A stretch of DNA of 64,000 nucleotides from an uncultured Bacteroidota bacterium (GTDB lineage Bacteria; Bacteroidota; Bacteroidia; Bacteroidales; P3), in NCBI GenBank assembly GCA_902774395.1, contig CACYIK010000001.1, positions 124,001-188,000 on the forward strand. The letters run 5' to 3'. The stretch's first letter is position 1. Each line of letters opens with the position of its first letter. The notes beneath the pieces were generated by a model. It saw nothing but the letters and a program-made list of their open reading frames with translations. It was not told where the DNA came from and did not search any database. Positions 1 through 8,618 of this stretch are shown here, piece after piece. Made by a program: the position numbers and the translations under genes.

Positions 1-2
1 AC

Positions 3-2495
3 ACTTCGGGAAGCGGCGAGAGAATGCTGGTCTCGGTCAAGGACTTGTCGGTGAACATGGGTGGCGAAAAGAAAGGTGAAGCGTTGAACGCCTCGCTGCT
101 CCTTGGGAGCGAAGAGATAAACTTCGACATGTCCGACTCTCTGGGACAGCCTGCGCTGAAGAGCAAGTTGGACGACCTTGAGATGGCGCTGTTATGGAAA
201 GAGACGAGCGGCGAAGTGGATGTCGACATTCGCAAGGGACTGCTCAATGTCGGCGGCACCGAGATGGTGAACAACACGCTGCAGGCGTCGCCCCGCAAGC
301 TGCTGACGGCGCGTCTCCCGTTTGCCGTCGACCAGAACGATATGAGAATTACGCTGGAGTCTTCCGAGCTCCAACTCGACGAATACAAGCTGCTGCTGGA
401 AGGCATGGCCCAGCTGGCCAACGAGAACACCCCCCTGACGGTGGATATGAAGGTGCAGACCGACGGCGCTTGGCAATTGAAGCCGCTCTTGGCCATTATC
501 CCCGACAGCTATGCCGGATTCAAGAAGGGCATGGATGTGGACGGCCGCGTGAGTCTGGCAGCCACAGCCAAAGGCACGCTGACCGATACCACGATGCCCA
601 TGGTCGACGCCCGTGTGCAGATGGAGGGCGGCCGCTTCAGCTATCCCGCGGCATTGCCCTATACATTATATAATATAAGAGGTGACGTGGCGGCACATGT
701 GGACATGAGCAGGGGAGGGGTGAGCGGTGCCCGCATCCACCGTCTCTCGGCCCAGACGCAGGGCAGCAAGGTGAGTGTCACCGGCCGTGCCGACAACCTG
801 ATGGGCGACATGAAGGTCGATGCCCATGTCATCGGTGCGCTGCCCCTCGAGGACCTGCTGCCGCTGGTACCCGAAGGAATGGCGGTCGACGCCCTCGGCG
901 ATGCCGACCTCGATGTGCAGGCCTGCTTCACGATGAGCCAGCTGAAGCGTCAAGCCTTCGACCAGATGAAGGCTACGGGAAGCCTCAAGTTGGCGAATGT
1001 CGACGTGACGCTCGACAGTATCCACGCCAGCGTGCCCCAATTCGACCTCTCGCTGCAGCTGCCGTCAACATGGGACAATAAGGTGGCCGACGTGACGCTG
1101 AAGACACAGAAATTGAGAATGGAGAGCGGCAACAGCATCAACGCCAAGCTCGAGTATGCAGACATCAATATCGGGGTGAACAACCTGCTGAAGGAAACGT
1201 TGCAGGCCGCATGGGGCATCAGCCTTGGCGAGGCAGAGGCCAAGATGGCTGAGACGCAGTTCTCGTCGGGCGGCCTTACCTGTGCGGGAGAGATGTATCT
1301 TGATACCACGGAGACACATCCGTTGCGCAGGTTCAACCCTCGCTTCCACTTCTTCACCAACAATGCCGTGCTGAGTAATCCCGACTTGCCCGACGCGCTA
1401 CGTATGGCGGAGTTCGACGTGAACTATGATGAAAATATTTTCGACCTCAAGAGCGCACAGTTGCAGCTGAGCCATACCGACTGCGAACTCTACGGCACCG
1501 TGGAGAACTTCAGGGAGTGGCTGGCCGACAAGGCTATGCTGCATGGCGACCTCAATTTCAAGTCGTCGTATACCGACGTGGACCAGCTGATGAACCTTTT
1601 CAGCGGTGTGGGCACCGACAAGGACAGCCTCGAGGCCATGCGCCGCGAGGACACCGTGCCGGCCGACGCCAACCCCTTCATCGTGCCTAAGAATGTCGAC
1701 ATCACCTTCAATACCCATATCCAGCGCAGCGTGGCCTTCGGCAACGACCTGAACGATGTGGCGGGCTCGCTGACGGTGAAAGACGGACAGGCCATCCTCG
1801 ACCAGATGGGCTTCGTCTGCAAGGCCGCGCGCATGCAGTTGACGGCCTACTACCGCTCGCCGCGTCCCAACCACCTCTTCACAGCCATCGACTTCCACCT
1901 GCTCGACATCGAAATTGACGAGCTCATCAATATGATTCCCACCATCGACACGCTGGTGCCTATGCTCAAGGCCTTCAATGGCAACGCCAACTTCCATCTG
2001 GCGGGCGAGACCTACCTCAACGCACGCTACCAGCCCAAGATGAGCACCCTGCTCGGCTCGGCGGCCATCAGCGGCAAGAATCTGGTGGTGATGGACAACG
2101 CCTCGATCTCCAATATTGCCAAACTCATAGGCATGAAGAGCTGGAAGGAAAAGGACGACAAGATACGTATCGATAGCATGGATGTGGAGATGACGTGCTT
2201 CCGCAAAGAGATAGAGGTCTATCCCTTCCTGCTGAATATGGGCAGCTACCACTTCTGTGTGTCGGGTACCCACAACCTCGACAACAAGTGCAACTACCAT
2301 ATCGAGCTCTTGAAACATCCCCTGCTATTCAAGGTGGGCGTGGATATCAAGGGTTCGCTCGACAATCCAAAAATCAGTCTGGGCTCGGTGCGCTACTCCG
2401 ACTTCTACAAGCCCGAGGTGAAGGGCGCCGCCGGCAAGAAGGCCCTCGAACTGAAGGCGATGATACGTGAAGCCCTTGAAAAGAACGTCAGATAA
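3..2495 (+). CDS. AsmA-like C-terminal domain protein, 5' end outside window
   Basis: The frame is open from base 3, so the true start lies upstream; 830 residues are visible. The protein has the long, repetitive beta-strand character of AsmA/TamB-like proteins, with recurring segments of the type GxxxLxxxxVxxxxxxx, and its last 150 residues resemble the AsmA-like C-terminal region (SAAISGKNLVVMDNASIS, then a conserved GSLDNPKISLG near residue 795). Family members are anchored in the inner membrane by an N-terminal helix (not visible here) and span the periplasm, where they are linked to lipid transport and outer-membrane homeostasis. The stop is followed directly by a repeat-filled spacer. 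The family call is good; the precise role is unknown. Confidence 0.8.
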   Translation, partial: TSGSGERMLVSVKDLSVNMGGEKKGEALNASLLLGSEEINFDMSDSLGQPALKSKLDDLEMALLWKETSGEVDVDIRKGLLNVGGTEMVNNTLQASPRKLLTARLPFAVDQNDMRITLESSELQLDEYKLLLEGMAQLANENTPLTVDMKVQTDGAWQLKPLLAIIPDSYAGFKKGMDVDGRVSLAATAKGTLTDTTMPMVDARVQMEGGRFSYPAALPYTLYNIRGDVAAHVDMSRGGVSGARIHRLSAQTQGSKVSVTGRADNLMGDMKVDAHVIGALPLEDLLPLVPEGMAVDALGDADLDVQACFTMSQLKRQAFDQMKATGSLKLANVDVTLDSIHASVPQFDLSLQLPSTWDNKVADVTLKTQKLRMESGNSINAKLEYADINIGVNNLLKETLQAAWGISLGEAEAKMAETQFSSGGLTCAGEMYLDTTETHPLRRFNPRFHFFTNNAVLSNPDLPDALRMAEFDVNYDENIFDLKSAQLQLSHTDCELYGTVENFREWLADKAMLHGDLNFKSSYTDVDQLMNLFSGVGTDKDSLEAMRREDTVPADANPFIVPKNVDITFNTHIQRSVAFGNDLNDVAGSLTVKDGQAILDQMGFVCKAARMQLTAYYRSPRPNHLFTAIDFHLLDIEIDELINMIPTIDTLVPMLKAFNGNANFHLAGETYLNARYQPKMSTLLGSAAISGKNLVVMDNASISNIAKLIGMKSWKEKDDKIRIDSMDVEMTCFRKEIEVYPFLLNMGSYHFCVSGTHNLDNKCNYHIELLKHPLLFKVGVDIKGSLDNPKISLGSVRYSDFYKPEVKGAAGKKALELKAMIREALEKNVR

Positions 2496-2656
2496 AAAGG
2501 AGTGCAAAGGAGTGCAAGGAGAATAAGGAGTGCAAGGACAAATGAAAATAGAAATAAACCACTGAACACTAACCACTAACCACTAACCACTAAACACTAA
2601 CCACTAACCACTAACCACTAACCACTAACCACTGAACACTAAACACTAAACACTGA
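2496..2656. repeat. Iterated short-word spacer repeats (GGAGTGCAA and AACCACT/AACACTA words)
   Basis: The spacer between the AsmA-like gene and DUF4199 is almost wholly iterated words. Bases 2496-2540 carry GGAGTGCAA-type copies ending in GGACAAATG; bases 2557-2655 carry about fourteen heptamers alternating AACCACT and AACACTA. Because 7 is not a multiple of 3, these words give stop codons in every frame. Confidence 0.9.
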
Positions 2657-3184
2657 ATGAAATTCTTTCATAGATATAAATCGACAATTCATGGCAACTA
2701 TCGCCGGGCATACCTCAGGAGTGGTCTCCTGACGGGTCTGATGCTGATGCTCTACATCTTGGTGCGTTGGCTGATGCAAAACCCCGCCGAGAGTCCTGTG
2801 TCGTACCTCAGCGACGGCATCCTGCTGGTGGCGGTGTTCCTTTTCATCATGCTCTACCGCAACTCGCTGCCCGAGCGTAAGGCCACCATGAAGGAACTGA
2901 TGCTCTTTGGCATGGGCACTGCCGTGGTGGCATGTCTGCTCTACGGCCTCTTCGTGTGGCTGTCGGGCTTTGCCATCAAGGACCAGATAAAGGTGTTCAC
3001 CGAGAACATGATGGAAAACGCCCCCTATGCCGACTATCCTGCCTACTACTGGTCGGCCCTCTGGGCGGTGGTGGCAGCGGCAGTCATGGCCGTGCTAGGC
3101 TGCTTCGGCGCCTTCATCTCGGCTCTGATACTCAAGAACGAAAAACCTGAAGTGGCCGCGGGGAGAAAGAGAAATGATGAGTGA
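2657..3184 (+). CDS. DUF4199 family integral membrane protein
   Basis: This 175-residue protein has four predicted membrane helices, at about residues 20-42, 50-68, 83-105 and 132-158, with a basic N-terminus and a charged C-terminal tail. Size, helix pattern and position just before a GT2 glycosyltransferase match the Bacteroidota DUF4199 family, which commonly sits in this gene order. The biochemical role is unknown; proximity suggests a link with the polyprenyl-phosphate sugar transferase that follows. The start ATG follows the heptamer array directly. Confidence 0.82.
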   Translation: MKFFHRYKSTIHGNYRRAYLRSGLLTGLMLMLYILVRWLMQNPAESPVSYLSDGILLVAVFLFIMLYRNSLPERKATMKELMLFGMGTAVVACLLYGLFVWLSGFAIKDQIKVFTENMMENAPYADYPAYYWSALWAVVAAAVMAVLGCFGAFISALILKNEKPEVAAGRKRNDE

Positions 3185-3246
3185 TGAATGATGAGTGATG
3201 AATGATGAGTGATGAATGATGAGTGATGAATGATGAGTGATGAATG
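3172..3246. repeat. TGATGAG/TGATGAA heptamer array
   Basis: About ten copies of a 7-bp word (TGATGAG alternating with TGATGAA) begin at the stop codon of the DUF4199 gene and run to just before the glycosyltransferase leader. They provide many in-frame ATGs that are unlikely to be starts. Confidence 0.9.
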
Positions 3247-3283
3247 TAAAGCCTTAAATGTAAAACATAAAACAATAAAATAT

Positions 3284-4216
3284 ATGGATATTTCAATCGT
3301 TGTACCTTCATATAATGAGGACGAGTCGCTGCCCCATCTGGCAGAATGGATTGACAGGGTGATGAAAGAACATGGCTTCAGCTATGAGGTCATCATCGTC
3401 GACGATGGCAGCAAGGACGGCACCTGGCAAGCCGCCGAAAAGCTCCATGCCGCCAACCCCTGCTACCGTGGCATCAAGTTCCGCCGCAACTACGGCAAAT
3501 CCGCCGCCCTCAACACCGGCTTCGCCGCTGCCCAAGGCGACGTGGTCATCACCATGGATGCCGACCTGCAGGACAGCCCCGACGAGGTGCCCGAGCTCTA
3601 CCGCATGATTAAGGAGGATGGCTACGATCTCGTCAGCGGATGGAAGAAGAAACGCTACGACAGCAAGCTGGCAAAGAACATCCCGTCGAAGTTCTTCAAC
3701 TGGACCACCCGTCGCATGAGCGGCATCCACCTCCACGACTTCAACTGTGGCCTCAAAGCTTACCGCCACGACGTGGTGAAGAGCATCGAGGTGTACGGCG
3801 AGATGCACCGTTTCATCCCTGTCATCGCCAAGTGGGCCGGCTTCGGCAAGATTGGCGAGAAGGTGGTGCAGCACCGCAAGCGCGAGTTCGGCGTCACCAA
3901 GTTTGGCATGAGCCGCTTCATCAACGGCTACCTCGACCTTATGTCCATCATGTTCATGTCGAAGTTCGGCAAGCAGCCCATGCACTTCTTCGGCGCCGTG
4001 GGAACGATATCGGGTCTCTTCGGCCTCGTGTCACTCATCGTGGTGCTGATACTCCGTATGACGGGCAGCATCTCGCTCACCCATAGCGTCTGGTTCTACC
4101 TTTCCATGCTCTTCCTCGTGCTGGGTGTCATGCTCTTCCTCGCCGGTTTCATCGGCGAACTCGTCTGCCGCAACTCCACCACCCGCAACCAATACTTAAT
4201 TGAGAAAGAGTTATAA
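3284..4216 (+). CDS. GT2 family glycosyltransferase (polyprenyl-phosphate sugar transferase type)
   Basis: The 310-residue protein begins MDISIVVPSYNEDE, the standard start of the GtrB/DPM1-like GT2 family; an ATG 54 bases upstream would only add repeat-encoded residues. The nucleotide-sugar binding VDDGS lies at residues 39-43 and the metal-binding DADLQD at 92-97. Two membrane helices near residues 232-258 and 265-290 end the protein, as in enzymes that load a hexose or similar sugar on to a polyprenyl phosphate at the inner membrane. The adjoining DUF4199 gene is a usual partner. Donor and acceptor cannot be told from sequence. Confidence 0.88.
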   Translation: MDISIVVPSYNEDESLPHLAEWIDRVMKEHGFSYEVIIVDDGSKDGTWQAAEKLHAANPCYRGIKFRRNYGKSAALNTGFAAAQGDVVITMDADLQDSPDEVPELYRMIKEDGYDLVSGWKKKRYDSKLAKNIPSKFFNWTTRRMSGIHLHDFNCGLKAYRHDVVKSIEVYGEMHRFIPVIAKWAGFGKIGEKVVQHRKREFGVTKFGMSRFINGYLDLMSIMFMSKFGKQPMHFFGAVGTISGLFGLVSLIVVLILRMTGSISLTHSVWFYLSMLFLVLGVMLFLAGFIGELVCRNSTTRNQYLIEKEL

Positions 4217-4217
4217 T

Positions 4218-4250
4218 ACTAAACACTGAACACTAAACACTAAACACTGA
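4218..4250. repeat. AACACTA heptamer array
   Basis: Four heptamers (AACACTA/AACACTG) fill the gap between the GT2 stop and the ychF start. The same word recurs at 2557-2655, 10920-11010, 17580-17672 and 59793-59887. Confidence 0.85.
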
Positions 4251-4251
4251 T

Positions 4252-5352
4252 ATGAGCCTTCAATGTGGTATAGTAGGACTGCCCAATGTGGGTAAGTCGA
4301 CTCTCTTCAACTGCTTGAGCAATGCCAAAGCCCAGGCAGCCAACTTCCCCTTCTGCACCATCGAGCCCAATGTGGGTGTCATCACCGTGCCCGACGAGCG
4401 TCTGGCCAAGCTGGTGGAGATTGAGCGTCCGGCCTCTGTGGTGCCCGCCACCGTCGAGATTGTCGATATCGCAGGTCTTGTCAAAGGCGCCTCCAAAGGC
4501 GAGGGTCTCGGCAACAAGTTCCTTGCCGACATTCGCAACTGCGACGCCATCATCCATGTGCTGCGCTGCTTCGACGACGACAACATCACCCATGTCGACG
4601 GTACCGTCGACCCCGTGCGCGACAAGCTTACCATCGACCTGGAACTCCAGTTCAAGGACCTCGAGACCATCGAGAACCGCTACGACAAAGAGGTGAAGAA
4701 GGGCAAAGCTGGCGGCGACACCCGTGCCAAGAAACTCGTCGAAGTGATGGACCTCTACAAGGCCGCACTCCTCGAGGGCAAGAGTGCACGTACCGTCCAG
4801 CTCGACGAGAACCAGGCCGAGGTGGCTAAAGACCTGATGCTCTTGACCACCAAGCCCGTCCTCTATGTCTGCAACGTCGACGAGAGTTCCGTGGTTAATG
4901 GCAACAAATATGTCGATGCCGTACGCGAGGCTGTCAAGGACGAAAACGCCGAGGTGCTCATCATCGGTGCCGGCATCGAAGCCGACATCGCAGAACTCGA
5001 GAGCTACGAGGAGAAGCAGATGTTCCTCGAAGACCTGGGCCTCAAGGAGAGCGGCGTCAACCGCCTGATCAAGGCCGCCTACCGCCTCCTCAACCTCCAG
5101 ACCTTCCTCACCGCCGGTCCCAAGGAGTGCCGCGCATGGACCTTCCGCAAGGGCATGAAGGCACCGCAGACTGCTGGTATCATCCACTCTGACTTCGAAC
5201 GCGGATTCATCCGCGCCGAGGTCATCAAGTACGACGACTACGTGGCTCTCGGCTCCGAGGCCAAATGCCGCGAAGCCGGCAAGATATCCGTCGAAGGCAA
5301 GGACTATGTCGTCCAGGACGGCGATATTATGCACTTCAGATTTAATGTGTAA
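4252..5352 (+). CDS. ychF: Redox-regulated ATPase YchF (OLA1/Obg-like)
   Basis: At 366 residues this has the family's usual length. The P-loop GLPNVGKS is at residues 8-15, and the base-recognition motif is NVDE rather than NKxD, the change that makes YchF prefer ATP to GTP. A coiled-coil insertion and a C-terminal TGS domain (about residues 280-363, ending IMHFRFNV) follow. YchF binds ribosomes and is linked to translation and oxidative-stress control in other bacteria. The next gene begins 3 bases after the stop, so the two are probably cotranscribed. Confidence 0.96.
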   Translation: MSLQCGIVGLPNVGKSTLFNCLSNAKAQAANFPFCTIEPNVGVITVPDERLAKLVEIERPASVVPATVEIVDIAGLVKGASKGEGLGNKFLADIRNCDAIIHVLRCFDDDNITHVDGTVDPVRDKLTIDLELQFKDLETIENRYDKEVKKGKAGGDTRAKKLVEVMDLYKAALLEGKSARTVQLDENQAEVAKDLMLLTTKPVLYVCNVDESSVVNGNKYVDAVREAVKDENAEVLIIGAGIEADIAELESYEEKQMFLEDLGLKESGVNRLIKAAYRLLNLQTFLTAGPKECRAWTFRKGMKAPQTAGIIHSDFERGFIRAEVIKYDDYVALGSEAKCREAGKISVEGKDYVVQDGDIMHFRFNV

Positions 5353-5354
5353 AA

Positions 5355-8192
5355 ATGATTTATAAGGAGTATAAAGGAGTAAAAGGAGTACGAGGAGTGC
5401 AAGACAAATGCACTCTAAAGGGTGTGTTGTCTCGCACTCCTGCACTCCTCGCACTCCTTGCACTCCTTGTTCTACTGGTCTCATCTTGCTCCACCCAGAA
5501 GGCCAAGTGGGCTAACATCCGTTACCACAACCTCACCTGCCACTACAACGTATGGTGGAACGGCAACGAGAGCCTCAAGGCTGGCAAGCTCAAGATGCGC
5601 AAGCAGGCTGTCGACGACTACACCCAGATGCTGCCTGTCGAAAACACCGGCACCGATGAGCTGGCGCGCAGCCTCAACCCCGACTTCGACCGTGCTATCG
5701 AGAAGGGCGTCAAGGGCATAAAAAAACATAGCATCTTCGTCAAAGGCGAGGAGCATGTGCCCTACATCAAGGAGTGTTACCTCATGACGGCCTATGCCAC
5801 CTTCTACAAGCACGACTACGTCTCCACCGCCAACACCTGCAATATCCTCATCAGCCAGTTCACCGGCACCCGTGCCGGCGACGAAGGCGCCGTGCTGCTG
5901 GCGCGCTGTCTCACCAAAGATAAGCAGTATGCCGAAGCCGAGGCCACCCTCGACCAGCTGGTGCGCAACCTCGAAAAGGGCAACTTCTCCCGCTCACAGC
6001 GCGACAAGCTCTACATGGCCATGGTCGAGGCTACAGTCCCGCAGGAGAAATACAAGAAGGCCGTCGAGTACATCCATCTGGCCATCGACGCATCCTCCGA
6101 CAGCTACGCCAAGGCGCGCCTAAACTTCCTCATGGCACAGATCTACCGCAAGCTCGAGAAACGTGCCGTCGCTGCCAAATACTACGACGAGGTGCTCTCC
6201 TTCGGACCGCCCTATGTCATGGAGTTCAACGCTAAACTCGGCGAGGCGTCCTGCGCGGACCTCAACACCCTCGGCGAGGCTGGCCTGAAGAAACTCGAGA
6301 AGCGGCTCGACAACATGCTCAAGGACAAGAAGAACGAGGAGTATCGCGACCAGATATACTTCGCCAAGGGCGAGATGTACCTCGGCGTCAAGCAGCCGCA
6401 GAAGGCCTGCGAAAACTACCGCCTCAGTGTCGCCGTGTCGCGCGAGAACAAAGCCCAGCGTGCCCAGTCATCCATACGCATGGGCGAGGTGCTTTACAGC
6501 GTCTTCGAGGACTATGACCAGTCGCAGCTCTACTACGACACCGCCATGCAGAACATCACGCCGGATTATCCGGGCTACCCCGCCATCCAGCGACGCTACA
6601 ATATGCTCACCGAGCTGTGCTCCTTCACCCGTGTCTACCAGCGTTGCGACAGCCTGAAGAACTTGGCGATGATGCCCGAGGCCGAGCGCGTCAAACTCAT
6701 CAACGAAAAGATAGAACTCCTCAAGCAACAGGAGGCCGAAGCGCGTGAGCGTGAACTCCTCGAAGAGTTGAAGAACGAGAACCAGGCACAGCAGAACACC
6801 CTCACGGGTGACTGGTATTTCTACAACGCACAGGCGGTGCAGAAAGGCAAGGAGGCCTTCCGCCAGCGCTGGGGCATGCGTGTCCTCGAGGATTTCTGGG
6901 TGCTCTCCAACAAGAAGATGATGGCCTCGTTGGTTATCCCCGAGGAAGAGGAAACCGCCGATGCCGACAGCGACACCATCGCCGCCGACTCATCACTCAT
7001 CACTCATCGCTCATCACTCCACACTAATAACTACGGCAGCCCCGACGACCCACACGCTGTGGCTTTCTATCTCAAGGACATCCCTTCGTCGCAGCAGCAG
7101 CTCGACTCCATCGACTCGCTCACCTCGGTATGCCTCCTCGGCGCCGGCTATATCTTCTACGACGGCGTGCATAATGTGCCGCGAGCCCTCGAATGCTACC
7201 ACCGCCTGGCTGCCGACTACACGTCGCATCCCGAGATTGTGCAGGCTTTCTATATGCTCTACCGCATCTACGACCGGCAGGGCAATACGCCGCAGGCCAA
7301 CTACTATCGCGACATGGTACTCATGGGATTCCCCGACTGCGACTTCGCCAATCTCATCCGCGACAACGAGTATTACAAAGAACTCATCCGCCGCGAACGT
7401 GTCGTCGAGGCCGACTACGAGGAACTCTACGACCACTACGTCGACGGCCACTACACGCAGGTCATCGCTATTGCCGAGCGTGCCGAAGAGAACTACCCCG
7501 GCAATGCCTCGCTCAACAAGTTCCGCTTCTGGAAGGCTCTGGCGCTAGCTAACAAAGGACTGCGTGACGACGCTATCGCCACCCTGCAGCCCCTCGCCGC
7601 CTTGCCGACCACCGACAGCATACAGCCGCTCGCCGCCAAGCACCTCGCCTTCCTCCAGGATTCCACCTTCGACTTCAACAGCGAGGAAATCATCGAGCGC
7701 AAATCTATAGAAAAATCAAAAGACTCCATTAATTCCATTAATTCAATCAGTTCCATTAATTCCACCAGCTCCGAGTCCGCCGCCTCCGAGGAGGAACTCC
7801 CCCCGGAATCACAAATCTACCGCTACCGCGAGAACCAGCAACTCTTTGTCATCATCATCGTCAACGACCGCACTGTCAAAGCCACCGAGCTGCAATACAA
7901 GATTGCCGCCTTCAACAACCAATACTACTCCAACTCGGGCTACAAGGTCAACGCCACGCTGTTCTCCGACACCACGCAGATTCTCACAATACACACCTTC
8001 CTCTCCGACGACGAGGCCATGCAGTACTGGCGCCACCTGCAGCAGGAGGAGAGTCCGCTCCGCCAGCTCGCCGACGGCGACCATCAGGAGTTCGTCATCA
8101 CCACACAGAACTACGCCACCTTCTACAATCGAAAAGACCCTGCGGCCTACGAACCCTTCTTCAAGAAGTATTACCTGAACAAAAAGAAATAA
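5355..8192 (+). CDS. porW: PorW/SprE-like TPR lipoprotein of the type IX secretion system
   Basis: This 945-residue protein has a lipobox LVSSC with the acylated Cys at residue 45, then an opening (IRYHNLTCHYNVWWNGNES) typical of the SprE/PorW family, many TPR-type helix pairs, and a conserved C-terminal domain around residues 830-940. PorW is an outer-membrane lipoprotein needed for type IX secretion and gliding-type machinery. The annotated ATG gives an unusually long n-region made by a repeat element; GTG at 5424 or TTG at 5427 would give a more ordinary lipoprotein signal. Two low-complexity stretches (about residues 545-557 and 787-810) are also repeat-encoded. The family call rests on remembered sequence features. 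Confidence 0.78.
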   Translation: MIYKEYKGVKGVRGVQDKCTLKGVLSRTPALLALLALLVLLVSSCSTQKAKWANIRYHNLTCHYNVWWNGNESLKAGKLKMRKQAVDDYTQMLPVENTGTDELARSLNPDFDRAIEKGVKGIKKHSIFVKGEEHVPYIKECYLMTAYATFYKHDYVSTANTCNILISQFTGTRAGDEGAVLLARCLTKDKQYAEAEATLDQLVRNLEKGNFSRSQRDKLYMAMVEATVPQEKYKKAVEYIHLAIDASSDSYAKARLNFLMAQIYRKLEKRAVAAKYYDEVLSFGPPYVMEFNAKLGEASCADLNTLGEAGLKKLEKRLDNMLKDKKNEEYRDQIYFAKGEMYLGVKQPQKACENYRLSVAVSRENKAQRAQSSIRMGEVLYSVFEDYDQSQLYYDTAMQNITPDYPGYPAIQRRYNMLTELCSFTRVYQRCDSLKNLAMMPEAERVKLINEKIELLKQQEAEARERELLEELKNENQAQQNTLTGDWYFYNAQAVQKGKEAFRQRWGMRVLEDFWVLSNKKMMASLVIPEEEETADADSDTIAADSSLITHRSSLHTNNYGSPDDPHAVAFYLKDIPSSQQQLDSIDSLTSVCLLGAGYIFYDGVHNVPRALECYHRLAADYTSHPEIVQAFYMLYRIYDRQGNTPQANYYRDMVLMGFPDCDFANLIRDNEYYKELIRRERVVEADYEELYDHYVDGHYTQVIAIAERAEENYPGNASLNKFRFWKALALANKGLRDDAIATLQPLAALPTTDSIQPLAAKHLAFLQDSTFDFNSEEIIERKSIEKSKDSINSINSISSINSTSSESAASEEELPPESQIYRYRENQQLFVIIIVNDRTVKATELQYKIAAFNNQYYSNSGYKVNATLFSDTTQILTIHTFLSDDEAMQYWRHLQQEESPLRQLADGDHQEFVITTQNYATFYNRKDPAAYEPFFKKYYLNKKK
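5364..5470. repeat. Inverted iterated-word element encoding the PorW signal peptide
   Basis: The left arm (5364-5402) repeats AGGAGT words, the loop (5403-5430) starts GACAAATG, and the right arm (5431-5470) repeats CACTCCT words in inverse orientation. Read in frame, the right arm gives TPALLALLALL, the hydrophobic core of the lipoprotein signal. This copy has a 9-bp period, so it keeps frame. Confidence 0.85.
6988..7022. repeat. CATCACT heptamers inside porW
   Basis: Four to five heptamer copies lie in frame in the PorW-like gene and encode SSLITHRSSLHT, a hydrophilic linker between two TPR blocks. Confidence 0.75.
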
Positions 8193-8213
8193 TTCAATTA
8201 AATAATTAAAAAT

Positions 8214-8618
8214 ATGGCTAGAACAATGGAAGTAGAAAGCAACGCTATCAACATCATCAATCACGGTACCCTTATCAAGGGCGACATCACCGCCACCGGT
8301 GACTTCCGTCTCGACGGTACCCTCGAGGGCAACATTCAGCTCAACGGTAAGCTCGTCGTCGGCGACAGCGGCGTGGTCAATGGAAACATTCTCTGCCTCA
8401 ACGCCAACATCATCGGCACCGTCAACGGCAACCTCTCCGTCAAGGAGCTCCTCTCCCTCAACGCCACCGCGCGTGTCAAGGGCGACATCCTCATCAACAA
8501 GCTTTCCATCGAGCCCGGCGCCGTCTTCACCGGCAAGTGCCGCATGCTCGATGAGGTGCGTCAGCAGCAGGAGGCCGAGGCCGCTGCCGCCGCCGCTCCC
8601 GCCGAAGAAGAGGAATAA
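8214..8618 (+). CDS. Bactofilin (polymer-forming cytoskeletal protein)
   Basis: This 134-residue protein carries the bactofilin beta-helix (about residues 15-110), with short strands spaced by G-N/D turns such as GTLIKGDITATGDFRLDG. A flexible Ala/Glu-rich tail follows. Bactofilins polymerise without nucleotide and organise cell-envelope processes at the inner membrane face. The stop overlaps the next start by one base (TAATG), so it is translationally coupled to the APH-RapZ gene. It follows the PorW-like gene by 21 bases. Confidence 0.93.
   Translation: MARTMEVESNAINIINHGTLIKGDITATGDFRLDGTLEGNIQLNGKLVVGDSGVVNGNILCLNANIIGTVNGNLSVKELLSLNATARVKGDILINKLSIEPGAVFTGKCRMLDEVRQQQEAEAAAAAAPAEEEE

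Noticed and set aside
1398..2318. A 306-codon minus-strand frame inside the AsmA-like gene
   Set aside because: It lies wholly antisense to a well-supported gene and reads as low-complexity His/Val/Glu, typical of the reverse frame of GC-rich codons.
4240..5484. A 414-codon minus-strand frame over ychF
   Set aside because: Antisense shadow of a highly conserved ATPase gene; no family resemblance.
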